From Volvox africanus (taxonomy: Eukaryota > Chlorophyta > Chlorophyceae > Chlamydomonadales > Volvocaceae): a stretch of DNA of 64,000 nucleotides. The stretch lies in assembly GCA_030268105.1 (NCBI GenBank), contig BSDZ01000015.1:2197501-2261500 (forward strand). Direction: 5' to 3'. Below are positions 28,579 through 39,030 of this stretch, piece by piece. Position 1 is the stretch's first letter, and each line of letters begins with the position of its first letter. The notes under the pieces are model-generated. The model was given only the letters and a program-made list of their open reading frames with translations, was not told the DNA's origin and searched no databases. Both the position numbers and the translations under genes were made by a program.

Positions 28579-31049
28579 ATGGACGAGCGTGCACCGCCGG
28601 TGCCCGGAGACGAGCAGGACCCGCTGGTGGTCGCGGTGCGGCCATTGCTTGCCCGCACGCAGCTCCAGGGACGGTCCCTTAAGTGTGTGTACGACGCTGA
28701 CGTGGACGGATGGAGCCCGGCGGCCTTCCATTCCAAGGTGATCACCGGCAATCAGAGAACCACCGGTCTTATGGGCTTATGGGCTTCTACTTGCGGGGTC
28801 TTATGGGCTTATGGGCTTCTACTAGCTTTATCGGTATTAACGCGTATGGCCTATACGCTCTTCCGCAGGTTGATGGTCGGGGCGCGGCAGTAGTGGTTGC
28901 TGCGACCACTGGCGGGGCTGTCCTGGGTGGCTACAATCCTGAAGGCTGGATCGGCCTGGGGGAGGACAGGGCCTCCAATGGGGCCTTTTTATTCAGCTGG
29001 CCGACAGGGCAGCTCGGCGGACCAGGGTTCAAGTTGGCCAAGGTGTGGGTGCGCGTTGATGTGGATGTGGAATGTGGATGTGGGCATGTGTGTTACCGGG
29101 TATGGCCGTTCATCGTGTGAAAGGGGGCAGTGCGCGGGCGAAGGGTTCAGTATGCATCGGGAAGGGTAGGTGGGTGTAGACTCTAAGAGGGGGGTATCTA
29201 CGGCTAATATATATCGGGGATGATGAACAGGAAGAGGCTGGACATTTTCCGATCGGGCCTTTACTCTTAGTGGGGCACATATTATTACAGAGATACAACA
29301 GTGGGTAGCCTTCCTCGAATCCTGAACCCTGCTGATTTCCGGGCGCCGATAGATGTTACTTTTTGAGAGACTGTCAATCACCGCCCCCACACATACAGAT
29401 AGACGCGCTCGTCACGGACCATTCCTTGACAATCAAATCCACTATCTGCTGAATCTGAAGGTAGGCGGCCCCAACCTGGCCGTAATTGACAACCCTGCTA
29501 GCGGCCCGCAATTTGGGGCGGACGGGTTGACAATTCCCCTCAAGCCCCGTGGCCAGGAGCGCCTAGCCAAGAGCAAGCTAGGTGAGCAAGAGCAACAAGT
29601 CCAGCAAGCCATAATAATTTACTTTATCGAGAAGCCCCCTATGCTGAAGACGGTAGGACTTGAAACCACAACTCTTAAGGCATCAAGCCTGACGCGCTAT
29701 CCATTATGACACCACGTCTTCTTGGCCCATGTACAATCTTTGGTGAAGTCCGCAGTTCATCGTCAACATCATTTAAAATCCTCGTTCACTCCCTCGAATC
29801 GTAGCCATTTTTGTTTTAGTTTAGCAGGAAACCCATGTGGATAGGACGATTCTGGATCTAGCATAGGCGATACGTAGCGGTGAATGAATTTAATCGCAGC
29901 CAGCTGCCTCTCACCTGCCACGTTCTGGTGTATATATTAATGATATATCTAATAAACCCTAATAATATATTAAATTATATAAGTGGTATTTGTTATTATG
30001 TTAATATATAGTAACATATATACCATCTTTTCTGGTGTATTTGTGTATACATATATATGTATACATACATATGTATAAACGTGTGTATATGCGTGTGTAT
30101 ATCCATGTATAGATATATAGATATATAGGTCCGCATTCTGGTGTATTTATTCATGCCTTTTATTCGTCGTACATCCATCACCTAGAGTCGTTCGGGTGCC
30201 GAAAATTCCTCTCGAAATGTTTAGACTGTGTCCCTTGCACATTATATTTTGGTTGTGTGTGCCGTACATGTATGACTACCACATTTACGCCACGGTGTAT
30301 ACACAGCCTGCTTGTCACCATACCCCTTTGGCTCCAATTAAAAAAATTGTGCATTCCCAGCTTCCATGCTTTTTGGTTCACGACTACATTGGTCAACGTT
30401 TTCCCCAAATCTTGTATGTTCATTACCTATTCTTTACCTCCTGCTGGGGCCGCCCCTTGCAGGCACATATTACTCACGCCTGCCTGATGGCGGCCGATCT
30501 TTGTTTGGACGGGAGGATGATCCCAAGCGGGCAGAGCTAGCCCTTCTCAAGGTGACATGGCTAGGATTTCTATGGGGGCTGGCCTGTAGTGGACGGGTGC
30601 CGCATGTTGATGGCGTACGATGAAGTTGGAGAACAGGGATTCCCATACGCATACGAAGACGACGTAGTAATCAACCCTTCATCATCACAACTAAATTGTT
30701 ACCCCGTCGGACACCAGCATCTCTTTATATATGGAAGGGTGTCACACTCAATGAGGTCGACTTGCCCTGCAAGGACAAGCACCGGGGGCTCTGCCTCACC
30801 ACAGCGCAGGTGGAGCACGCGGCTTCATCAGTCTAACCTGCCGCAGGCTGCTCCCCTCGCACGCGCCAGTGCGGGTTGTAGTCTGATGAAGCATAGAAAG
30901 ATATGTATATGTGTGTGTCTCTGCAATTTTGCCACCATGCAGTTTTCTTGACCTACTTCCGCCCCGCACCGCAGGTATATGTGGCGGACGCTCGTGGTGT
31001 GGAGTGGAAGCTGGAGGGGATAACCTGGAAGAGCACTGTGGTAGATTGA
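28579..31049 (+). CDS. TLDc-domain protein
   Basis: Five exons, 28579-28737, 28869-29042, 29461-29581, 30463-30551 and 30975-31049, join in phase to about 205 aa. The domain starts soon after the Met: RTQLQGRSLKCVYDADVDGW, AAFHSKVDGRGAAVVVA, GGAVLGGYNPEGW, ASNGAFLFSWP, GGPNLAVIDNP, GPQFGADGLTIPL and a C-terminal AELALLKVYVAD. These are the features of TLDc domains, which in other eukaryotes protect against oxidative stress or regulate V-ATPase assembly. Upstream in-frame ATGs exist at 28555 and possibly earlier, so the exact start is uncertain, and an upstream non-coding or short coding exon is possible. Introns 1, 2 and 4 carry repeats listed separately. Intron 3 is very AT-rich. Confidence 0.85.
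28765..28823. repeat. Short tandem duplication in TLDc intron 1
   Basis: A 27-nt unit built on CTTATGGG occurs twice, 32 nt apart. Each unit itself contains CTTATGGG twice. The copies fill nearly half of the 131-bp intron. Confidence 0.85.
29187..29300 (+). repeat. Dispersed repeat family R1, copy A (TLDc intron 2)
   Basis: Shares with copies B and C a TCTACGG-like start, the core TTCCGATCGGGCCTTT (29247-29262) and the end ACAGAGATACAACA (29287-29300). It lies inside intron 2 of the TLDc gene. Confidence 0.8.
29930..30125. repeat. AT-rich simple sequence in TLDc intron 3
   Basis: TA, TATG and AATA-type imperfect repeats, much poorer in GC than the surroundings. Confidence 0.8.
30738..30810 (+). 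repeat. Repeat R2, copy 1 (TLDc intron 4)
   Basis: Shares GGTGT(C/T)ACACT, CGACTTGCCCTG, AAGGACAAGCACC and CACCACAGCGCA in the same order with 43609-43671. One plus-strand frame is open through this copy but resembles no known domain. Confidence 0.75.
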
Positions 31050-31317
31050 AGGGAGTTCCCTACCAACTACAGGCTGAGCTAATTAGCTCTGACAGGCCAG
31101 TCAGGCCTAATAAGGCTTAGTAGGCGCTTAATGATCGCTTAATTAGCTCTGCTAATAGTTGGCAGGGCTGGTTGGGAGATAGATGCACCAAGAAGGCGTG
31201 GATGGAATGAAAGAAAGACAGGAGATTACGATGTAGGGAAAGTTGCTTATGTTGACGATTGCGCGGCGAATATGCATGTGCAGACGGGCCGGATTTGTAG
31301 TACCCTGATTAGGCAGC

Positions 31318-31418
31318 GTGTCTACGGGTAATATCCGGGGTGACCATTTGCCAATCAGGACTTCTTCCGATCGGGCCTTTGCTGAAGCAAGATAAGTGGA
31401 TATAACAGAGATACAACA
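31318..31418 (+). repeat. Dispersed repeat family R1, copy B
   Basis: Core TTCCGATCGGGCCTTT at 31365-31380 and ACAGAGATACAACA at 31405-31418. It is preceded by TCTACGGGTAATATCCGGGG and, further up, by TTGTAGTACCCTG, which copy C also has in diverged form. Confidence 0.8.
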
Positions 31419-31507
31419 GAATTGTGGTGGGGCATGCGGTGATTATTGCGCTCTGGGTTATGGACACGAGGACGCGTCGATGTGAAGGGGGATAATTGTA
31501 GTATCCT

Positions 31508-31608
31508 GGGATGTCTACAGGTGTGTAAAATCCGGGATGGACCGTGTATGGACATCTATCTTCCGATCGGGCCTTTGCTTGGGCGGATATGACAGCAGAG
31601 GTACAACA
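31508..31608 (+). repeat. Dispersed repeat family R1, copy C
   Basis: Core identical at 31561-31576; the distal motif is slightly diverged (31592-31608). Copies B and C lie in tandem about 195 bp apart. Confidence 0.8.
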
Positions 31609-32523
31609 AAGGGCCCTGCAGATTGTCCTTGTTGCTATATGTGATTCAGGTAAGTGCAGAGCAAGGCGACTGTTTATACGGTTCCAACGAATGCAATTGG
31701 CTGCTTAGAGCCTCCTGCCTTCAAGCGATAACAAACAGCATTCACATGCATCACTCCCCTGGGCAGTCAAAGTACAAAACCATAGGTATATGGTGCTAGC
31801 ATGTGGAATCGCAAGCAATAGCTGTGAGCATGCATGTTCAACGTTCAGCCGCTTCCTGGGATTTCACATGTGTGTGGTCTTCAGGATTAAGTGCAATACT
31901 TGCCTAAACTGGTGTTGAGATTCTCAATGCGAAAATAATGCCGTCATGGTTAGCTGCAATGCCCGGTGCTCTTCAAGAAGATAAGAAGATTTATGGAGAA
32001 TCAAGCGGAAGAGTGGTCTGCCAAGCAACGGACCTTACAATTCTGCATAAGCTGATGTTGATCAGGGCGCCAGAAATGGCCCGTATGAGTGAGAAAATAC
32101 AGCTGCCGTATATAAGTACATACACTACAGAGGTTATGCACGGTTCCTACTACCGTTCCTATTATGCACAGTGTAACACCCACAGTGTATTTACTCACGA
32201 ACACCGACACGTACAAGCGTAACCCCCCACACACACATGCACACAGATGCACGCATAAACTTTTGGCACAAGATAGACAAGCACGCGTGTGGAGGCTGCA
32301 ATATCACGCGCGTGTAATCCAGCCATGAATAAACCCTGGCGCTTGCTGTGAGCGTCTAAATTCAGATAGGTCACACTCCAGATCACAAATTCAAAACCAA
32401 TGCAATGGACACGACACGCAGGTTAAGCGATGCTTTAAGGTAAGCTTCAGATAGGGTGTACGTAAGCGAGTATGTAAATTTTGTAATATTTGTTATAACT
32501 AATAAAATCACTACTTCTCATAT

Positions 32524-32596
32524 GGAGACGTGGCGCAATGGATAGCGCATCAGACTTCGAATCTGAGGGTTGTGGGTTCGAGCCCCATCGTCTTCG
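32524..32596 (+). tRNA. tRNA-Arg (anticodon TCG)
   Basis: A 73-nt cloverleaf without intron: acceptor GGAGACG/CGTCTTC, D stem GCGC/GCGC, anticodon stem TCAGA/TCTGA with loop CTTCGAA, five-base variable loop, and T arm with loop TTCGAGC. Discriminator G. The anticodon TCG reads CGA codons. An A box-like TGGCGCAATGG and a B box-like GGTTCGA are in place. CCA is not encoded, as expected for a nuclear gene. Confidence 0.93.
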
Positions 32597-33312
32597 ACGA
32601 CAGAGTAAAAGATATTCTTTCCTCCAGAAGGGCAAATATCTTCATTGTCCTCTCAATTGGTGGTCTAATAATCTGCTTGACGAAGAGCAGATATGCCTAT
32701 AGTTGGGGCCTGGGCAAGCACTTCACATAAATATCCAGTCGGTAGGAGAACAGCCTACACCACAAGCTGTATCTACGTCCATCCCTACTGGGGTTGCGTT
32801 GTGCGTTGTGCGTTTACAAGGCATTTGAAGATTAATAATTGCAAAAACGTTTCCCCATCACGACGCGGTTTACAGAATTACCCAGGCCTCTTGTCCAAGG
32901 ATAGGCTCGTGGGTCGCGTCAGTGTAGCGTGCGTGCGGCCCAGAACATCTAAGTACAGATCTGTTATTGCCTAATACTTCGATTGGCTGAACGCCAATAG
33001 TCCCTGTAAGATTTCAGCACTCCCAGATGTGATGCGTACAATTAAGCAGGCCGATGTCGTTTCGTTACAGGAATTAACCTGATAAGGCAATCGACCAAGT
33101 AAGAACGACCATGCACCACCACCCACAGAATCAAGTAAGAGCTCTCAACCTGTCAATCCTTCCCGTACCTGGACGTGGTTGTACGGATTACTACTCTTAA
33201 AGTCTTGCTTAGCGGAACAGAATACCTTTAAGAAATTAAGGCGCCAGAATCCAACGTAAGCAGTCATCAAGTATAAGAATGTTGCACACCATTAAGTTAT
33301 TGTCTCTTGACT
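32597..33312. other. Spacer between two convergent tRNA-Arg genes
   Basis: No gene recognised in this 716-bp spacer. The sequence similarity of the two tRNA genes does not visibly extend into it. Confidence 0.5.
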
Positions 33313-33385
33313 CGAAGACGATGGGAATCGAACCCATAACTCTCAGATCCGAAGTCTGATGCACTATCCATTGCGCCACATCCCC
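33313..33385 (-). tRNA. tRNA-Arg (anticodon TCG), second copy
   Basis: A 73-nt cloverleaf on the minus strand: acceptor GGGGATG/CGTCTTC with G-T pairs, D stem GCGC/GTGC, anticodon stem TCAGA/TCTGA with loop CTTCGGA, and T arm ATGGG/CCCAT with loop TTCGATT. It differs from the plus-strand copy by a few substitutions. The extra wobble pairs in the acceptor stem suggest a slightly diverged copy that could still be active. Confidence 0.88.
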
Positions 33386-36240
33386 AAAATTTCGGCATAC
33401 ATTGGTACAACCAACAACGCATACTCGCACACGCCCACCCTGTCTGAAGCTGACCCTAAAGGTCCCTCTTGCTTGGGAAGGCGCTCTGTCCTGCTGCGCA
33501 AAGGAAGACCTTAAGGAAACAACTCCAAAGATGCCTCAAGTTTGACATAAAAGATAAAGATGTGATACTTCACACATGTACTATAGGAAGATACATGCCC
33601 TTGATGGGTTGGAAGCCTCCTGCCTACCAGTTCCAGACTTGTCAAGGGGATGGTGAATTATACAGCGTGGGCCCCCTCCTTTGCATGGTTGATGGATTAT
33701 GTGGGACATAATTACATATAGTGGCTTGTGAGTTGACAGGGAGCAGAGTTGATTGCGCCATTCGCATGCTTAAGTTGTCGATTCTGGGGAATGGGTATTA
33801 CCTACAACAGAGGGGAGCAAGGGCCTACAACATCTGGCTGTGAACATGAACAGGCCCCATGGGATGTCAAAGCTATGGAGGCCTTGTGAACAGGTGATGA
33901 CTTATATCTTCATGCGGTCAGGGACGCCTTTATTAAAGGAGGAGGAAGCCAATGACACTTAACCAGGCACTCCCCTGATCCAGGCAGCCATAGGGGGCCC
34001 GGCACAAATGGTGGTGACAGCAGCAACAGCAACTTCACCCCTTCACCTCGCTCGTGCCCAGGCAGGAGCAGACGTTTGGACGCGTCTGCACTTGTTTGCA
34101 GCTCTGTGTATTTCCTGGCGAGGCTGGTACCAGGTTGCTCCGTAACAACCCATTCTCACGCACGGTGACCAGAGGGCAACTCCAGTGTGCAGTGCCAGTG
34201 GAGCTAAGAGATAAATCGTTAGAGCCAGCTGTTTCAGGGGTCTTTGTTGAGCCACTAGGAGGAGGTTGCATGGAGTTTAGGTTGGGTGGGGAGTTGTGGG
34301 AGTGCGAGATGAGGTGCATCTTTGAGGCCAGAATTGGCTGGTCGTGGGGAGGAGGCAGGGATGTGTGGGCCTGTTTAGGGCTGGCCTTTTCCTGCCCGTT
34401 GTGACTGGGAGGGTCCAAGAACGAAGAGAGGGAGAGCTCCTCAGCGCGTGTCTTGCAGGTAGAAATAACTAGGGCTCTCTGTGGATGTAGCCGTGGAGCT
34501 TTTCAGGCGGTCGGCGTGATGGCTTGCTGTCTCCCCCGCCAGCTTCTTTATTTAGAGGTGTGTAGCTTTTCTGCTGGGCTGTTTGGGAGTGTTAAGAGTG
34601 AGCAACACTCATATACGAATGAATGACATAGCAAGTAATACGGCCCAGGGAGGGGCCGGGCGCTTTGCTGACTTTAACAGGGAGGGTCCTAGCTTAGTGC
34701 CCCCTTTCCTTAGAGTGTCTCTGGGTGGGAGGGTCAGGCTTGGGAAGCAGTGGAGGTGGGAGACGTGCACCGCATTTGTTGCCCTATCCTGAGTTGTTAT
34801 CAGTTATGATGCCCTAGCCATGCATATTTCCTGAAGAGACACCAGGCTGATGACAACGTGGGCACGGAGGCTTCATGCTGAGCGCCATTCACTATTGTCC
34901 ACCAAGCCTCAAAGTTATAATAGCAGGGAGCCGGGAGACCGACAGCCCAGGCTGGCCAGGAGAAAAGGGTGTTGCCTGATGGCACATTGCGCTCATCCAA
35001 TCCTAATTGCGCATGCTGCTGCGAAAACACATATGGAATAAACACACCCGACATACATACACACCAACGGACGAGCTGAATGCATTTACATGTTCACCAT
35101 CTCACCATCTTAATTGCTAAACGTACTTTCTGTGCAGCGTCGTGAGCGTAGGGCCTGACTGTAATCCAACGGGCATCAAAATGTGTTGTATCCTTAATGC
35201 TTTGCTGTAAATCATTAAGAGATAATAATAATAATTCATGTATCATTAATAATTACAAATAATTCTCAGTTTAACCGTTACGTGTTCCCATCTGTTATTT
35301 CATTTCTGGATCCCGCACCATCGACGTTACTAACCACTTTCCCGAATCATCCGAACCTGTCGGTTAGTCCACGACCTGTATGGACTGGGCCATTTACCGC
35401 CTGAATGGTAAATGGTGGAACACCTGGTTCCTGGTTCACTGATCCTCCGGTTGTAGTGGTGACTTCTGAAGGTCACGCCCGGTTCGAGGCCTTATGGTCT
35501 CTCAAGTTCGACCTGGTCGGCGATTCTACTTAATCGGGCTCTGGCATCACAACCGGTATCTTTTGATACCACCCTTCGTGGGTACCATATACAACAAAAT
35601 GCCAATGATGATGGTGGAGAAATAATGGAATAGAAGACACGTTTTCGATTATGGTTTGTTGCTGGAACGACAGTAGGTGCAAAAGCCCCCAGACATAAAT
35701 GAACATGATTATGGTTGGGGATTCCTTGCACCAACATGTCTAATGTGTCTTGACAAAGAAGTGGTGAGGACAAGGTATAAGTGGGGCGCAAAAGGACTTA
35801 CCGTTGGCTGTGAAGAACCAAGAGCGGGGCCTGACACTACCTGGCCGATTCGTTCATCAGGCCTGTTCAGGCCGGGCACGTGCTAGCAGGGCATCTGTTT
35901 TGACTGAAAATAGCACACGTGACGTTGGCGTCGCCGTTGCCTGTGTAAGTCCTGACACTATGATGCAGGTCCTCGCAGGCGACGAGGCGAAAAGAATGTA
36001 GGTCAAGGCGCTTGGCTATGGCCAAGCCATGCAGATACGATTGTTCGAGCAGATCCATACATACATAGTATCAGCAACAGCTAATGCGGGCTTGCGTTAG
36101 GAAGCCGGGTTAGTTGGGCGTAAGGCCCTGGGCGAGACTGTAGTAGTTGAGAGCCGCAAAGGCCTCTCGAGATGCTGACAGGATGCTTCTGCACCTTGAT
36201 ATTGTGCTGGTGTGTGCCGTACATGTACGACTACTACAGC
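33386..36240. other. Gene-poor stretch, possibly decayed mobile DNA
   Basis: Several medium open frames (for example 33469-33711 + and 34418-34035 -) have no recognised domain. The stretch leads into the DIRS-like element, so parts may be its 5' remains. A cluster of small hairpins at 35367-35570 is listed separately. Confidence 0.4.
35367..35570. other. Cluster of short perfect hairpins
   Basis: Stems: GTCCA/TGGAC (35367-35385), CCATTTACC/GGTAAATGG with an 8-nt loop (35390-35415), CGATT/AATCG (35521-35536) and GGTATC/GATACC with a TTTT loop (35555-35570). This may be a structured RNA or the end of a mobile element. No known RNA family was recognised. Confidence 0.4.
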
Positions 36241-36244
36241 CCGT

Positions 36245-38667
36245 CTTGGAGCTCATGTTCTACCCTACTAGGATGATTTTCTGTTCGTTTTTGCGTCTGA
36301 GGGGCAGGCGCGTTTAGGAGCCCGGTGGGTGCGTGAGAGCATAGAGGTTTTACGTCTGTCCTGTCATCCTACGAAGTGCCAGTGGGAGCCTTCGCAATCT
36401 GTTTACCATCAAGGCATCACTCTTAACCCTGCATCTGGTTTGTATGAAGTTCCAGCGGAAAAGCTCAGGAAGCTGCGGCGGCTAGCACTTGGGTTGCGAG
36501 TCACGGCTAAGAAGAACCGCCGTTTACTTCAAAAGCGTGAGCTAGCTAGGTTTTGTGGTTTTGCGCAGAGTGTTAAGCTGGCCCTTAATCCAGCTCCCCT
36601 CTTCCTGCGCAATTTGTATGGTGATATTGTGCAACCAGTGGGGTGGTCAGACCCCATTCGTCTTTCACGGGTCTCTCTTCGGGATCTAGATTGATGGGCG
36701 GACATCCCAGCCCAGCATTGTTCCGCCGCCATCCATCCAGGCTAGCTGCGGTGGACTTCTCTGTTGATGCTTCCCGGCCTTCGTGGGGTGCAGTGTTGCA
36801 TGGACGGATTGCGCGGGGGTACTGGTCAGCAGAGGATTACTTTGCACATATCAACTAGAAGGAGTTGGGAGTGGTCCGCCCTGCTTTGGAGTCCTTCCTG
36901 TCGTATGTACGTCAGCGTGTGGTGCTTATTAAGGAGGATAATACTTGCACGCAAGCAGTTTTAGGTTGCCTCTCATCTAGGTCTCCCCGGATGCACGAGG
37001 AGTTGAAGTGTTTGTGGAACTCCTTGCAGGAACATAGCATAGTTCTACAGGTTCAGCGTGTGGCTGGTGAGGATAATAAAGCGGCCGCAACCTCATGTTA
37101 GAATGATCGGAATGATTAGCGGTTCTTCCGTTTGATTGAGCGACGTTTTGAGCCACATAATGTTGACTTGTTTGCCACTCAGGTCAATACACACCTGCCT
37201 TGCTTCTCGCGTCATCATTGCCCAGGTTCATCAGGGGTGAATGCCCTGTTGTAGCCCTGGGCTAGGCGAAATGCCTACGGTTGCCCGCCTGTAGATTCTG
37301 ACTTCCTATTGGCTGTGGTGCAGAAGGTGCGAGAGGAGCAGGCTTGTGTTACTTTGGTGGTCCGATATTCGACAGCCCAACCGTGGTGGCAGCAGCTCAT
37401 GGAGTTAGCAGAGGACCTTGTTTTCCTCCCGTCCAGTACGGAGCTATTTGCCCCAGGACTGGGGGGCTCGAATGCCTTCCTGCCCCCTCCGAGCAGGTCG
37501 TAGTGGTCGGAGTTCAGTGGTAGACTGGCCTGTTCCCGAGGGACCCGCCCCGATAGGGTTGTTTTCCCTAGGTATGGCATGAACCTTGGTTCCGTTGGAG
37601 CGCCGCCTGTGGTCTCAGATCTTCTGGTTGCGCAGCTTCAGTCTTCGGCTCCCAGGCTGGATCACTAAGAGCGACTTAGGCAGGTCGTTCAGGTTGTGAT
37701 GGTGTGTGTTGGTGCCAGCACTTGGTGGTTTATGGCTCTCACTTTGCAGCCTTCGTGCATTGTGGATGAAGGTTTGGAGTTCCTCCCAGCTTTGCAGTAT
37801 GCTGGTCTGTTGTGGGGTCAGTTCCTAGCAGCAAAAGGCTCTGTCCAAGCCCGTACAATGCAGCCATACTTCAGCGCTATGAATATTATTCATCTATTGG
37901 GTTTCCCAAGCCATGTGCAGGAGACAATGTTTTGTTGATAGCCTTCCATAAGGGCTGGGAGCGCCTTCAGGTCTTTTTGGCACCCTCCTCAGCGGTGGTG
38001 CTGGCTTTCAGTGCGGAGAGTGCTTGGTGTCTTTAGAAGCGCCTTCCTTTTGTATCTTTAGGTTCCCCCCTTTTTTCCCCTCTTGTTTGTATTCTTGAGG
38101 TTTTGTCTTTTTTTGCACCCAGACTCACTGTTAGTCCCTTCGGCCTGAGTTGTTGAGGTGGGAGGTGTTGCTGTTTTTCAGTACAAGCCTCTGAGCTGGC
38201 AAGGGAGCATTGTGCCCAGTAAGCATGCCCCTGTCTTGCAGTTTCCTTTGCGTGGCCTTCCTTGTCTTTGGTTGCCTTAATGCAGCGTCTAGCACAAGAC
38301 CTTTCCCGTTTGTGGCCAGTGCGTCAGTCTACTCATGAAGCTGAGCAGTGGTTTGATCTCGTTCTTGGGCAGTGTGGTTTGGAGCATTTGCAAGGCATGC
38401 ATACTCTGTACAGTTTGCGTCGCGGTGGTGCCTCTGCTGCTCGTGCTTCTGGTGTTCCGTTAGAGGTGGTGGAAGCGTTTGGAGGCTGGGGGGCTAATTC
38501 GTCGGCCCTAAGGGAGCATTACCTCGATTTGGGTGTGCGGTCCTGTTCCAAGTCGGTGGCCTTTCCTTGGGCCTCTCACGCCAGGCCGGGTAGCCCCTTT
38601 TGGTGTAGTAAGCCTGCACTGATATCCGCCGAGCACCAGCAGCAAGCATCTCAATTGTTTTGCTAGC
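36245..38667 (+). mobile_element. Decayed DIRS/Kangaroo-like retrotransposon (RT, RNase H, tyrosine recombinase)
   Basis: Reverse-transcriptase palm: HVLPY-stop-DD at 36257-36277, so the YLDD-type catalytic box has a TAG in place of its second codon. It is followed in the same frame by FLFVFASEGQARLGARWVR and a long match (LSCHPTKCQWEPSQS) up to a stop at 36694. RNase H follows in another frame from about 36720 (AAVDFSVDASRPSWGAVLHG, RVAGEDNKAA) with an internal stop. A tyrosine recombinase follows (37696-38667), ending in LYSLRRGGASAARASGVPLE and REHYLD; the box II histidine is tyrosine here. RT, RNase H and a tyrosine recombinase in this order are typical of DIRS elements, described in Volvox as Kangaroo. 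Several stops and frameshifts make it non-autonomous. Terminal repeats were not identified. Confidence 0.85.
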
Positions 38668-39030
38668 CCCTCCGCCCATTGTTTGTGCACCTCTGCAGTT
38701 TTCTTCGTATGTTATAATCTCAGCACCATGTTGACGGGCTAAAACACACACTGTGCAGCTTCTGTACGGCGCGATTGGATTCCCTTCGCAGTTTCCTTAT
38801 GAGCGAAAGAAGGCATAAGATTAGCGACATTTGTTTTGCACATATATGTAAACGTACCTTGGAATTTTTCGTACCGAAGAGCAAGGGCCATCCCCGCGTT
38901 CGGAAGTGGCGTCAGCGAAGGGTTTCAGAAGGCAAATTACAACAAATAATATATTAATATGTTTTACAGATCATAATTGTTGGTTGTTGGCTGTTAATCG
39001 AACGGAGCTGCGGCGACAGGTGTGAAGAAG
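38668..39030. other. Spacer between retroelement and PUX2-like gene
   Basis: No gene seen. It should contain the promoter and 5' UTR of the plus-strand PUX2-like gene, unless that lies within the retroelement. Confidence 0.45.

Larger units (their letters stand above)
31050..32523. other. Intergenic region with R1 repeats
   Basis: Contains R1 copies B and C. TAATTAGCTCTG occurs twice (about 31080 and 31140). No gene is seen; the TLDc 3' UTR should start the region. Confidence 0.5.

Noticed and set aside
34035..34418. Open frames on both strands near 34.0-34.4 kb
   Set aside because: Low-complexity Ser/Pro/Asn composition on minus and Gly/Trp-rich on plus; no motif. It may be retroelement debris but cannot be supported.
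35470..35530. GGTTCGAGGC resembling a tRNA T arm
   Set aside because: No acceptor, D or anticodon stem can be paired around it.
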